Positions 17,929 through 27,373 are shown, counted from the first letter of the stretch. The stretch: 64,000 bases of DNA from Phycobacter sedimenti (GCF_038148855.1 NZ_JBBVGR010000007.1:1-64000), one strand, 5' to 3'. Notes: a model not told the origin generated them from the letters alone. Translations and numbers: made by a program.

Positions 17929-18909
17929 ATGACAGTCACAGAACCGAACATAGCGCAGGCGCCGCAAAGACCGGTTACCGATCACGCCACCAAGGAACGC
18001 CGTGCCGCCTGGGCTTTGACCGCACCCGCCTTGATCCTGATGGTGGTGATCCTTCTGGCGCCAGCGCTCATTGCCGGGCTGCTGTCCCTGACCAATTACT
18101 CACTTGGTAACAGCGGCTTTGATTGGGTCGGCACCAAGAACTACGAAAAGCTGTTCACCCGCTCGACCTATGGAAAGATGTTCGTGGCAACGCTCACCTA
18201 TGTTGTCACCGTAGTTCCGATCTCGGTCGGTCTGGGCCTTGGCGCGGCACTGCTGATCAACTCGCTTGGCCGCTTCCGCGAGATCTACAAGACGATCTAT
18301 TTCCTGCCGGTCATGTCAACGCTGCTGGCAATGGCGATCGCCTGGGAGTTCATGCTGCATCCGTCGATCGGGATGATCAACCGCACCCTTGAAATGGGCT
18401 GCGGAACCTTCCTTGAAACCATCTGGCCCTTCATGGCCGAGGGCTGTGCGGATCGTTTCCCGGTCTGGCTGGGGGACAAGCGCTATGCGATCTGGGTGAT
18501 CTGCTTTATCGGTATCTGGCAGGGATTTGGCTTTAACATGGTGCTCTATCTGGCTGGCCTGACAGGCGTTCATCGTGAGCTCTATCATGCCGCCGAAATG
18601 GATGGCGCCAAGTCCGCCTGGGAACGGTTCCGTTTGGTGACCTGGCCTGCGCTTGGGCCGACTACGGTCTTTGTCGTCACCATCAGCTGCATCCGCGCCT
18701 TTCAGGTCTTTGACACGATCGAAGCCTTCTGGCCGCAGGGGGGCGGGCCGAACAAATCCACTTATGTCATGATGTTCGCAATCTTCGAGAAGGGCGTGCA
18801 GCAGAACCTCATCGGGATCGGCTCGGCCATCACCATGCTGTTTCTCGTCTTCGTCATGTTCCTCACCCTGATCCAGCGCTGGCTGGTAGAGCGAAAGGTG
18901 CACTACTGA
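17929..18909 (+). CDS. ABC transporter permease, UgpA/MalF-like
   Basis: This 326-residue inner-membrane permease has about six transmembrane helices. The EAA loop is seen as LYHAAEMDGAKSAWERFRLVTWP, which contacts the ATPase. A periplasmic insert of about 30 residues containing two Cys (MGCGTFLETIWPFMAEGCAD) lies between helices and may carry a disulfide. The stop and the next start overlap as TGATG. Confidence 0.88.
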   Translation: MTVTEPNIAQAPQRPVTDHATKERRAAWALTAPALILMVVILLAPALIAGLLSLTNYSLGNSGFDWVGTKNYEKLFTRSTYGKMFVATLTYVVTVVPISVGLGLGAALLINSLGRFREIYKTIYFLPVMSTLLAMAIAWEFMLHPSIGMINRTLEMGCGTFLETIWPFMAEGCADRFPVWLGDKRYAIWVICFIGIWQGFGFNMVLYLAGLTGVHRELYHAAEMDGAKSAWERFRLVTWPALGPTTVFVVTISCIRAFQVFDTIEAFWPQGGGPNKSTYVMMFAIFEKGVQQNLIGIGSAITMLFLVFVMFLTLIQRWLVERKVHY

Positions 18910-19871
18910 TGACACGCGACTGGTGGAAACATCTGATCCTGATCCTAGGTGTGATCGTGGTCATTGCGCCCTTTTACATGATGGTCAGCTACTCCTTCAA
19001 ATCCCCCGGAGAGATCGACCGCGGCGAAGGAGGCTTTTTCGGACGGCAAGAGCTGATGGTGGATGAGCGCTGCGTCAAGCTGCGCGATCCGAACCGCGAT
19101 GACATTGTCGCCGCCGCTGACAGGTTTCCGGGGCAAAACGACAGCCAGATCCGCGATGCGCTGCTGGCCGAGGCCACGGCCGAGTGTTCCATGCGGCCCG
19201 TGGTGTTCAACTACACCAAGGCCTTCTCCGAGGCGCCGCTGCTGCGCTACCTTTTGAACGGGATCATCGTCACCGCCTCGATCTTTCTGATCCAGGTCGT
19301 GGTGGCCCTGCCTGCTGCCTATGCGCTGGCAAAGCTCAGGTTCTGGGGGCGCGAGGCGGTCTTTGGGCTGGTGCTCTTCTGCCTGTTGATCCCGGTCCAT
19401 GCCATTGCGCTGCCGCTTTACATCATGCTGGCCAAGCTGGGGCTGACCAATACCTATGCCGCCCTCGTGGTGCCCTGGACCATCAGCGTTTTCGGTATCT
19501 TCCTGATGCGCCAGTTTTTCATGACGGTGCCAGATGATCTGATTGATGCGGCGCGCATGGACGGGATGGGAGAATTCGCCATCGTCTGGCGGGTGATGCT
19601 GCCCACCGCGATCCCTGCGCTGCTGGCCTTTGCGATCTTTTCCATCGTCGCCCATTGGAACGATTACTTCTGGCCGCGCATCGTTGTGACTGGAAATCGC
19701 GATCTGTTCACGCCGCCCTTGGGCCTGCGCGAATTCAAGGGCGACGGCGATGGATCCTACTTCGGGCCGATGATGGCCACCGCCACCGTGATCGTCACGC
19801 CGCTGATCGTCGCCTTCCTGATCGCACAGAAACGCTTCATCGAGGGGATCACCCTCAGCGGCATGAAATGA
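18909..19871 (+). CDS. ABC transporter permease, UgpE/MalG-like
   Basis: This 320-residue permease has an N-terminal helix followed by a long periplasmic region of about 75 residues (EIDRGEGGFFGRQELMVDER onward) that includes Cys pairs, and then five helices. The EAA loop is DAARMDGMGEFAIVWRVMLP. Such a large first periplasmic loop is longer than in MalG or UgpE and may help recognise the binding protein. It overlaps the upstream permease by one base. Confidence 0.88.
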   Translation: MTRDWWKHLILILGVIVVIAPFYMMVSYSFKSPGEIDRGEGGFFGRQELMVDERCVKLRDPNRDDIVAAADRFPGQNDSQIRDALLAEATAECSMRPVVFNYTKAFSEAPLLRYLLNGIIVTASIFLIQVVVALPAAYALAKLRFWGREAVFGLVLFCLLIPVHAIALPLYIMLAKLGLTNTYAALVVPWTISVFGIFLMRQFFMTVPDDLIDAARMDGMGEFAIVWRVMLPTAIPALLAFAIFSIVAHWNDYFWPRIVVTGNRDLFTPPLGLREFKGDGDGSYFGPMMATATVIVTPLIVAFLIAQKRFIEGITLSGMK

Positions 19872-19878
19872 ACCGGGA

Positions 19879-19897
19879 CCGCCCGCCTTTAGGGCGG
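19879..19897 (+). other. Hairpin between permease and binding-protein genes
   Basis: CCGCCC (19879-19884) and GGGCGG (19892-19897) form a six-pair stem without a following T run. It lies in the 118-base gap before the binding-protein gene. Such hairpins can protect or process the message and set different levels for binding protein and permeases; that role is inference. Confidence 0.4.
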
Positions 19898-19989
19898 CCC
19901 CACTCCCGATGTCCCAAGAGGGACAAACCCCGGAGCATCAAGTCTGCAAACCAACTGCTCCAAGACCGGCAAGTAAAAGGATCTAAACC

Positions 19990-21237
19990 ATGAAACTGAC
20001 TGTCCCCGCAATGGCTCTGGCCCTGTCCGCCACAGCCGTGTTCGCCGAAGACACCGTCACCATCGAATTCGCCTACCCCTATAGCCACCTCTTTGACGTG
20101 ACCTATGAGGCGATGATGCCCGCCTTCAAGGCAGCGCATCCGAACATCGACGTGAAGTTCCGCGCCACGTATGAATCCTATGAGGACGGCACCAACACCA
20201 TCCTGCGCGAAGCCGTGTCCGGCAACCTGCCCGACGTCACCATGCAGGGCCTTAACCGCCAGCAGATCCTGGTGGAAAAAGGTATCGCCAAGTCGCTGGA
20301 GCCCTTCATCGCCAAGGAAGCCGATTTCGCCAAGGACGGCTATCACGACGCCATGCTGAGCCTGTCGACCTTTGGCAGCAATGTGCACGGTCTGCCCTTC
20401 TCGGTCTCGCTGCCGGTTGGGTATTACAACATGGACATTCTCAAGGCCGGTGGCATCGAAGAACTGCCCACCACCTGGGACGAGGTGATCGGCGCCTGTG
20501 AAGCCATGAAGGCCAACGGCATCGACAACCCGATCTTCTGGGGTTGGAACATCACCGGCAACTGGTTCATGCAGGCCCTGATGTGGAGTCAGGACAAGGC
20601 CATCGTCGAAAACGGTCATGTGACCCTGGACAGCCCCGAGGCCCTGGCCGCCATGGAGCAGATGCAGGAGATTTTCACCAAATGCGACATGCAGAACCTG
20701 GAGTGGAAATCGGCACTGTCCTCCTTCTCGGCCGGTGAGATCGGCATGATGTTCTGGTCCACCTCGGCACTGGGCGCGGTCGAGCGCAGCCAGGGAGATT
20801 TCGAACTGGTGACCGGCCCCTTCCCGGGCATGGGTGAAACCCCGAAAGGTCTGCCTGCGGGCGGCAACGCGGCGCTGCTGACCTCCACCTCGGACGATCC
20901 CAAGGTGCAGGAGGCCGCCTGGACCTGGCTCAAGTTCATCACCTCTGGCGAAGGTGCTGCCGAAGTCGCGAAAACCACCGGTTACATGCCGCCGAACAAG
21001 GCCGCAAACGAGGTGATCCTAGCCGATTTCTACCAGCAGAACCCCAACAAGCAGACCGCCGTGGACCAGCTGCCGCTGCTGCGCGACTGGCTGGCCTATC
21101 CGGGCGACAATGGTCTGGCGATCACCCAGGTGATCTATGACGGCATCGAGCGCATCGTAACCGGCGACGCCACCGACATGAAAGAACTGCAGCAGGAACT
21201 GGTCGAGGAAGTCGCCGACCTTCTGCCCAACGGCTAA
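19990..21237 (+). CDS. ABC transporter substrate-binding protein, UgpB-like
   Basis: This 415-residue periplasmic protein has a signal peptide ending at about residue 19 (AVFAED). It has the family 1 solute-binding layout, with aromatic residues typical of polyol or glycerophosphodiester binders (ITGNWFMQALMW, TGYMPPN). AAAAGGA precedes the ATG. The gene follows the two permeases and precedes two phosphodiesterases, so a phosphodiester such as a glycerophospho-head group is a reasonable ligand; this comes from context only. Confidence 0.88.
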   Translation: MKLTVPAMALALSATAVFAEDTVTIEFAYPYSHLFDVTYEAMMPAFKAAHPNIDVKFRATYESYEDGTNTILREAVSGNLPDVTMQGLNRQQILVEKGIAKSLEPFIAKEADFAKDGYHDAMLSLSTFGSNVHGLPFSVSLPVGYYNMDILKAGGIEELPTTWDEVIGACEAMKANGIDNPIFWGWNITGNWFMQALMWSQDKAIVENGHVTLDSPEALAAMEQMQEIFTKCDMQNLEWKSALSSFSAGEIGMMFWSTSALGAVERSQGDFELVTGPFPGMGETPKGLPAGGNAALLTSTSDDPKVQEAAWTWLKFITSGEGAAEVAKTTGYMPPNKAANEVILADFYQQNPNKQTAVDQLPLLRDWLAYPGDNGLAITQVIYDGIERIVTGDATDMKELQQELVEEVADLLPNG

Positions 21238-21246
21238 CCCAATCTG

Positions 21247-21285
21247 CGGCCGCGCGAGAGATCTTGCGCGGCCGTTCCTTTTTTC
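21247..21285 (+). terminator. Intrinsic terminator after the binding-protein gene
   Basis: CGGCCGCGC (21247-21255) and GCGCGGCCG (21266-21274) form a nine-pair stem followed by TTCCTTTTTTC. It lies ten bases after the stop codon and 15 bases before the first phosphodiesterase start, so phosphodiesterase expression would depend on read-through. Confidence 0.85.
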
Positions 21286-21299
21286 GGGCAGATAGATAC

Positions 21300-22130
21300 A
21301 TGAAAATCATCCATATTTCCGACATTCACCTAACCATCCCCGGAGAGGAGATGGGCGGGCTCAACCCCCATATGCGGTTCTCGCAAGCCTTGAGGAACGT
21401 GGTCACCAACCATCCCGATGCCGCCCGCATCGTGATCACCGGCGATCTGGCCCATTGGGGAGAGCCCGCCGCCTATGAGGCGCTGAAGACTGCCATCCAC
21501 GATCTGCCCATTCCGGTGCGGCTCATGATCGGCAATCACGATGATCGCGCCGCTTTTAGAGACGTCTTCACCGATCACCCCGTTGACGGCAACGGCTTTG
21601 TCAATCATGCCGAAACCATCGACGGCGTGCGGTTCCTCTATCTCGACAGCGTCAAAGCGCGCACTCATGCGGGCCATTTCTGCGACCTGCGCCGGGGCTG
21701 GTTGCAGGCCGAGCTGGAAAGCTGCGAGCGGGCACGGATCTTCCTCCATCACAACCCGATGCCCGTGGGGCTGCCCGCCGAGGACAAAATCGCCCTCGTT
21801 CCCGAAGACCGCAGCCCCTTCAAGGACTTGATCAAGGCCCATGCCGCAAAGATCGACTATATCCATTTCGGCCATGTGCATGCCCCGATCCATGGCCGCT
21901 TCGCGGGGGTGCAGTTCGCAAGCGTGCCTTCTACGGGCAACCAATCGATCCCGGATCTCAATGAAACCGAATTGTTGCAAGGCGCACCGATGGCGCCTGC
22001 CTATTTCGTCTTGCTCGTCGAAGGGCGCGATACGACAATCCATCAGATACCCTTTGCTTGGAACGGGCCGGTGATGACCGCCGGTACGGGCTGGGAGGAT
22101 TGGGCCAAACCGACCGAGGCGGCAGAATGA
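21300..22130 (+). CDS. Metallophosphodiesterase, GpdQ/CpdA-like (first of two)
   Basis: This 276-residue enzyme has the dinuclear metallophosphoesterase motifs: D-I-H near residues 8-10, GD at 48-49, GNHDD at 78-82, a His in LHHNP and GHVH near 200. No signal peptide is present, so it acts in the cytoplasm. The class III cyclic-nucleotide/glycerophosphodiesterase family cleaves phosphodiesters such as glycerophosphoethanolamine or cAMP. Its place after an importer favours glycerophosphodiesters. The start at 21300 is used because the upstream extension runs into the terminator. The stop overlaps the next start by four bases. Confidence 0.85.
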   Translation: MKIIHISDIHLTIPGEEMGGLNPHMRFSQALRNVVTNHPDAARIVITGDLAHWGEPAAYEALKTAIHDLPIPVRLMIGNHDDRAAFRDVFTDHPVDGNGFVNHAETIDGVRFLYLDSVKARTHAGHFCDLRRGWLQAELESCERARIFLHHNPMPVGLPAEDKIALVPEDRSPFKDLIKAHAAKIDYIHFGHVHAPIHGRFAGVQFASVPSTGNQSIPDLNETELLQGAPMAPAYFVLLVEGRDTTIHQIPFAWNGPVMTAGTGWEDWAKPTEAAE

Positions 22131-22981
22131 AGTTCATCCATCTGACTGACACGCACGTGATTGGTGGGGGGCAAAGACTTTATGGCGCTGACCCTGCCCG
22201 TCGGCTTGCATTGGCCGTCGACAGCATCAATGGCGAACATGGAGATGCGGCCTTCGTCGTCCTGACCGGCGACATGACCCATTGGGGCGACGCAGATGCT
22301 TATGCGGCCTTCCGGGGGGAGATCGAGCGACTAGCTATGCCCGCGCATCTTATGGTCGGCAATCACGATGATACAGAAGCGTTTTCAGATCATTTCCCCA
22401 ACGCTCCAAGGGACGAAAACGGTTTTGTCCAATTTGCCTTTGACACCCCCTATGGCCGGGCCATCTGCCTAGACACCAAAAGTCCGGGCACTCACGCCGG
22501 TGCATATTGTGCCACGCGCATGGCGTGGCTGGAGGCGGAGCTTTCAGCCACTGAACAGCCAATCCTTCTCTTCATGCACCATCCGCCTTTTCCGGTTGGG
22601 ATTTCATCGATGGACCGGATCATGATGCTGGATGCCGAAGCATTCCATGACGTGATCGCGCCGCATAAGGCCCGTATCCGCCATCTGTTTTTCGGCCACG
22701 TGCACCGGGCGATATTCGGCAATTGGCGGGGCGTCAGCTTTTCCTGTATGCGTGGTCTCAATCATCAAGTGGCATTGGACCTGCCCCCACAACAGGCCAG
22801 AATTCCCGGAAATCTGGAAGCCCCGGCTTATGGTGTTGTTCTGTTGGGGGACGACTGCGTTACGGTGCACATGCACGATTTCACAAACAGATCCCCAGCG
22901 TTTTCCCTACATGCACCAGAGGGAACGGACCCAGTTGGCTATCAGCTGGGCATGGTTCACGCAGCGTTTGAGGATGTTTGA
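22127..22981 (+). CDS. Metallophosphodiesterase, GpdQ/CpdA-like (second of two)
   Basis: This 284-residue paralogue of the preceding enzyme keeps D-T-H at 8-10, TGDMTHWGD, GNHDD at 78-82, MHHPPFPVG and GHVHRA. It starts at the ATG overlapping the previous stop (ATGA), so the two proteins are translationally coupled and may act as a heteromer or on successive substrates. The two share the family core but differ clearly elsewhere, so this is not a recent duplication. It is the last gene of the unit; integrase debris follows. Confidence 0.85.
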   Translation: MKFIHLTDTHVIGGGQRLYGADPARRLALAVDSINGEHGDAAFVVLTGDMTHWGDADAYAAFRGEIERLAMPAHLMVGNHDDTEAFSDHFPNAPRDENGFVQFAFDTPYGRAICLDTKSPGTHAGAYCATRMAWLEAELSATEQPILLFMHHPPFPVGISSMDRIMMLDAEAFHDVIAPHKARIRHLFFGHVHRAIFGNWRGVSFSCMRGLNHQVALDLPPQQARIPGNLEAPAYGVVLLGDDCVTVHMHDFTNRSPAFSLHAPEGTDPVGYQLGMVHAAFEDV

Positions 22982-23036
22982 CAGATTTCCATAGTATCCG
23001 TTGCCCAACTTCACCCAACAGGAAGGCCAAGCTAGC

Positions 23037-23114
23037 CTAAGCAGCGAGCAAATCACCCTGCATCTTGGCGAATAGTTTAACATCCTCTTCCGGGCTTTCG
23101 AAGAGGTGCCCGTA
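23037..23114 (-). pseudogene. Tyrosine integrase C-terminal remnant
   Basis: Minus-strand frame YGHLFESPEEDVKLFAKMQG followed by DLLAA and a stop. This is the catalytic-Tyr end of the intact integrase at 37968-38912, with one change (E to K). The similarity ends at the Tyr codon. The surrounding 22982-23403 shows no other recognisable gene. A lost relative of the island integrase once lay here. Confidence 0.85.
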
Positions 23115-23403
23115 TCCGCGGCTTCATGTTCCCTGAGCCGTTCGCGGTAAGGCATATGGGCGCGCAGGGTAGCGATCTACTCCTCAGGCCGCCCCCTGCA
23201 ACGCAGCAAGGCCAGCGGCAAAGGCCAACGTCTAAATCCGATGCCGCTTGCTTCCCATTAAGCCCACCAGTCGGCGCGATCCGCACGCATCAGCCCGGAA
23301 CTCATTCGTTCATCTCGCCCCATAGCACGTCTCATGCGCCACGATAAATGTTATCAAAGCAGCGGCACCAAACCGCGATACGTCCACTCCGAACAGCCAA
23401 TTC

Positions 23404-26400
23404 TTAGAAAATGAAATCATCCGCGTATACAGTGACGTCCAACTGTCCATCATCGTAGCGTACTGTCCGATCCACTCGGGCACCTAGTGCATCGTAGTTG
23501 GTTACAATTTCCGCCCAGGTTTCTACATCATTCACATCCGTCTGCGTCCGCTTTGCGCGAATACCGAGAACGTAGTCAATTTCGGTCAACACACCCTCGT
23601 CACTGGTCTGCGTATTAGAGGTACGACTGCCGTTTTCATCGAATGTGATGCGTTGCTCGGCCCAATCAAAAGCGTCTGCCAGATCCCGGGTCTCGACCTC
23701 GCTCCTGATGCCATTCACAAAGGTGGTTTCCTGAACCCGGCCATCATCGAAACGGACTGTCCGATCTACTGAGGTACCTTCTGCATTGTAATTGGTCACG
23801 CTTTCCAACCAGGTTTCCACATCATTCACATCCGTCCGCGTCACCTTTGAGCGAATGCCAAGGACGTAATCAATTTCGGTCAAGACACCCTCATCACTGG
23901 TCTGCAAATAGGAGGAGCGATTGCCGTTTTCATCGTAGGTCACACGTTGGTCTGCCCACTTGAACGTGTCTGCAAGATCTTGAATCTCAACCTCGCTCCT
24001 GACGCCGTTCACGAAGGCCGTTTCATGAACCCGGCCATCATCATAGCGGATGGTCCGATTGATTGGGGTGCCTTGTGCGTCAAACGTTTCCGTTCGGCTT
24101 TGCCAGACAAAGGCATCAGCGACGTCAGTTGTGGTTTTTGACAATCCTACACCATTGGCAAAGCTGACTTCTTCAACTCGACCGTCATCGTAGGTTGTCG
24201 TGCGCGCGGTCCGTACCCCTTCGCTATTGAAGGTTTCTACATAGCTGGCCCAAACGCGAAGGTCAGTGCTGTCGTAGACACGGCTGGCAACAAAACTGCT
24301 TTCGGAAAACGTCCCATCCACAAAATGCAGTTCTTCGATATTGCGAAGTTCGTCGACGCCGGCATCCGGCGCGCTGGCGGATGCGACCGCGACAGAACTG
24401 TCGTCCTTCGTTTCAATCAGATAGTCAAAAAACGAGCCGCTATACAACGCGACATCGGTCCCCTCCCCGCCATCCAGAACGTCGTCACCTGCGCCTCCTT
24501 CCAGGGTATCGTCCCCGGAGCCGCCAGACAGCAAATCCTCGCCACCTTCTCCACGAAGGGCATCATTGCCTGAGAAGCCAAGGATAAAGTCTTTCCCATC
24601 GTTGCCAACGAGAGCGCTTTGACCTTCATCATCATCCGGGTTGCCGTCGGCCGCATCATAGTGAACGTAGTCTTTAAAAACACCAAATGCCGCACCGGTC
24701 AGGTCTTCAATCTGGCTGTAGTCCGCCAGCCCTGCGGTGATACGGTGCCCCGCATGAAGCGCCTTCAGCGGGTCTGTCATGATCTGGCTGAGATTTGCCC
24801 AATAGAGTCCCACATTGTGCCCGGCACCAAAGTTGTAGCCCGGCAGATCATCGTTATCGATGTTCGGGGTGACAATGGCCGTCAGTTTGTCATCCATGTT
24901 CAGGTTTGTCAGAAGGGTCTGGTTTGGCACCTTCTCCAACGGGTTCAGCGGGTTAAGGGCAGGATAGGTCACCGGGTCGATGCGATGTGACACGCCGATG
25001 TAAAAGGGCTGGGCATTGATCGACCAGGCATCAAAAAGATCGGTCCTGTCGTATTGTCCCAGCATGCCTTTCCAGACGTGGGAGTCGTCAAGAAAGTTGA
25101 GGTCGACGCCGGGAGAGGCCAGCGACACAACAGTCAGATCAACGCTGGCTTTGAGGCGATGAGCATCAACCAATGCAAAGGCATCGGCGGTGGCTCCGCC
25201 AAGGCTGTGGCCCGTGACAAGGAGTTTTTCTATCCCGTTTGAACTGTCATTGGCATAGGCAAGTGCCGCTTCGATCAGAGGCCGCATGCTTTCGTAATAG
25301 TCATATAGACCGTCACCGGTCCACGCCTGGCCCAAGCTGGCCTCAAGCATATCTGACGCATCCGTTCCGCGGAACGTTAAGGTCAGCGTCTTGTTTCCCT
25401 CTTCGTCATAACCTTCCGCCACGAGGCCCTGGGCCTGCCACTTGTCAGGATCCGAGAATGACAGCCCCTGATCGCCGGCAAACAATCCGCCTTCATATTC
25501 GCCCGCGTCATTGTAACCACCATAGAACTTTGACTTTTCGTCTACTGGTCGGAACAGATCGCCAAAATCCTCATCCGTCAGGACCTTGAAACCAACGCTA
25601 TTGAGATATCCAGAGTAGTCATCGTTCAGACCATTCACGACGTCATCGTCTCTCCATTCAGACGGTACGTTGTCAATGCCGTAAACCGTGCGCGCCAGAA
25701 ACGCCGCGAGATTGACGTCGCTGGCAGAGTTTTCGAGGTTCTTTTGCGGTGTATCAGCTCGCGAATGGCCTGCGTGTTCTCTCCAGGTGTTGTTTTCGGT
25801 GTTTGGCTCGTAATCCCGGCCGCGCACGTCAACGCGCACTTGAAAGGGGCCGTCTTTGGCAAGCGTGAAGTCCGTGCTCACCCATTCACTAAAACCAGTG
25901 ATGCTGCCGCCTGTCAGCGCATCTCCGCCAACAGTTTCCCACGCGCTTTCCCCTTCGTAGCGCACGAAGTATTCGACATAGGGCAAGCCAACCAGAACAT
26001 TCCAGCTCTCATTGCCGATGTTTTCAATATGGGCGCGAAGGTTGACGGTCTCCCCTTCTTCCCAACCGCCGATGACACGCAAATCCGTGATCGCTAGATC
26101 AGGCGCTTCGTCGGGAGCCTCAAAGCTGAATGTCTTGGTAAGGCTGTCGTTTGAACTGCTGTAGTCATCGCTTCCCGGATTGGCGATGCGGACCTCGATA
26201 TCCACCAGGCCCGTCTCTGACAGGAAATAGGCCTCGGTCTCGCTATTTTCGGTTCCCGGCAACATCACGTTGACGCCCAGACCACCAATCGTCTGGGTCC
26301 CGATAACGTCACCTGCCACAAGGTACTCCAGCAGGATGTCGCCTGTATGCGAAGAATTGCCCAGATTGGTTACATCTGCAGTGATGTAATGGGTACTGCC

Positions 26401-27210
26401 CGCCTCACCGCTGCCGGTCACTCGGATGTCTGAAACAGCAAGATCGGGGTCGTTATGGTCAAAGATAAACGTGCGCGTCAGGGAGTTATTGCTGGTGATC
26501 GTGTCAGGAGACCCAACAATCCGCGCCGTCACGGTATTGGCCCCAACGAGGTCGAAGCTATGCAATTCCGTTTCGACCTTGTCCGCGCCAGGTGAAAGCC
26601 CCGCGAGCAGGGCGCTGGTGCCAATGACCTCGCCGTTTACGAGATACTCGATATCGACACGCTCAAATTTGTAGAGTTCGCCGATATTCTCGACCGTGGC
26701 TCTGATCTGAACCGGTTGGTCCACCCGTTGCCCACCAACGATCTCGAGGTCGGTAATCGTGTAGTCCTCGGGCCGCTTGTAATCGACCCAGACCTCCAAA
26801 CCGTCCAGATCCAGTGTCTTGCCGGTATCGTTTTCGATGATCAGCCTCCAGGTGCCGGTCACCTGCGCGCCGCTAAGATCTGTGGTCTTGGAGGTCTTGT
26901 GAACGCCGTCGAAATCAATGTCCCAATCGTTGGCGTCGTCGCTATCGTTGTGGTCATCATTGTCGTTTGCAAAGACATTCGCGTTCGGGAAATTGTAATA
27001 GATCCGATCGCGGTCACCATCGGGGGCCTGAAGCCAGATTTGAATTTTGTCCAGATCGACTGCACTGCCGTTGTTGTAGTCGAGCTTGAAATCGAAGCGA
27101 ACCTCTTCCGCCTCGGCACCTGAAACGTCGCCGGAGGGGTTAAACGAGTAGGTGTAGGTCCCGTCGGAAATGCGTTTGTCGGCGGTGTTTCTAAATTGGG
27201 CAGTCGGCAT
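23404..27210 (-). CDS. Large RTX-type secreted lipase with CARDB and tail repeats
   Basis: This 1268-residue protein lacks a signal peptide, as type I secretion substrates do. In order it shows a proprotein-convertase-P-like beta domain (about 1-150, VTGTWRLIIEND), three CARDB-like domains (about 150-480), an alpha/beta-hydrolase of the class 3 lipase kind (about 500-860) with the nucleophile elbow GHSLGGA near 665, glycine-rich calcium repeats (about 880-930, GGSGDDTLEGGAGDDVLDGG) and six 49-residue repeats (983-1268). The protein ends VYADDFIF, a hydrophobic end like other RTX proteins. No type I secretion genes are in the window. It is convergent with nothing close; the divergent kinase gene starts 163 bases away. 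Confidence 0.82.
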   Translation of the reverse strand: MPTAQFRNTADKRISDGTYTYSFNPSGDVSGAEAEEVRFDFKLDYNNGSAVDLDKIQIWLQAPDGDRDRIYYNFPNANVFANDNDDHNDSDDANDWDIDFDGVHKTSKTTDLSGAQVTGTWRLIIENDTGKTLDLDGLEVWVDYKRPEDYTITDLEIVGGQRVDQPVQIRATVENIGELYKFERVDIEYLVNGEVIGTSALLAGLSPGADKVETELHSFDLVGANTVTARIVGSPDTITSNNSLTRTFIFDHNDPDLAVSDIRVTGSGEAGSTHYITADVTNLGNSSHTGDILLEYLVAGDVIGTQTIGGLGVNVMLPGTENSETEAYFLSETGLVDIEVRIANPGSDDYSSSNDSLTKTFSFEAPDEAPDLAITDLRVIGGWEEGETVNLRAHIENIGNESWNVLVGLPYVEYFVRYEGESAWETVGGDALTGGSITGFSEWVSTDFTLAKDGPFQVRVDVRGRDYEPNTENNTWREHAGHSRADTPQKNLENSASDVNLAAFLARTVYGIDNVPSEWRDDDVVNGLNDDYSGYLNSVGFKVLTDEDFGDLFRPVDEKSKFYGGYNDAGEYEGGLFAGDQGLSFSDPDKWQAQGLVAEGYDEEGNKTLTLTFRGTDASDMLEASLGQAWTGDGLYDYYESMRPLIEAALAYANDSSNGIEKLLVTGHSLGGATADAFALVDAHRLKASVDLTVVSLASPGVDLNFLDDSHVWKGMLGQYDRTDLFDAWSINAQPFYIGVSHRIDPVTYPALNPLNPLEKVPNQTLLTNLNMDDKLTAIVTPNIDNDDLPGYNFGAGHNVGLYWANLSQIMTDPLKALHAGHRITAGLADYSQIEDLTGAAFGVFKDYVHYDAADGNPDDDEGQSALVGNDGKDFILGFSGNDALRGEGGEDLLSGGSGDDTLEGGAGDDVLDGGEGTDVALYSGSFFDYLIETKDDSSVAVASASAPDAGVDELRNIEELHFVDGTFSESSFVASRVYDSTDLRVWASYVETFNSEGVRTARTTTYDDGRVEEVSFANGVGLSKTTTDVADAFVWQSRTETFDAQGTPINRTIRYDDGRVHETAFVNGVRSEVEIQDLADTFKWADQRVTYDENGNRSSYLQTSDEGVLTEIDYVLGIRSKVTRTDVNDVETWLESVTNYNAEGTSVDRTVRFDDGRVQETTFVNGIRSEVETRDLADAFDWAEQRITFDENGSRTSNTQTSDEGVLTEIDYVLGIRAKRTQTDVNDVETWAEIVTNYDALGARVDRTVRYDDGQLDVTVYADDFIF
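23407..24264 (-). repeat. Six tandem 49-residue repeats at lipase C terminus
   Basis: The units have the pattern D-x-x-x-W, then (T/N)(F/Y)(D/N)xxG, then (Y/F)DDGRV or SDEGVL, then (F/Y)xxG(V/I)R, ending DLA or DVN. Five are exactly 49 residues and the last is cut to 41. Units 3 and 5, and units 2, 4 and 6, are most alike, so the array probably grew by duplication of a two-unit block. Confidence 0.85.
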
Positions 27211-27373
27211 GAAAATCTCCCAAACAGCAGTGTGTTTTTAGATACATCGCGTCCCGTACTGCGTGACATAGGGTAAATCCCCTATATTGTTGACCCAAGG
27301 TCATGCAGCGCTTGGCTGCGCCAAAGCGGCGGTCTAGCGATAGATCTGCCTGACCAGGGGAGGGACCGATCTG

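Noticed and set aside
23407..24264. CRISPR array
   Set aside because: The periodicity is about 147 bases, in frame and protein-level; there are no short identical repeats with unique spacers. No CRISPR was found anywhere in the window.
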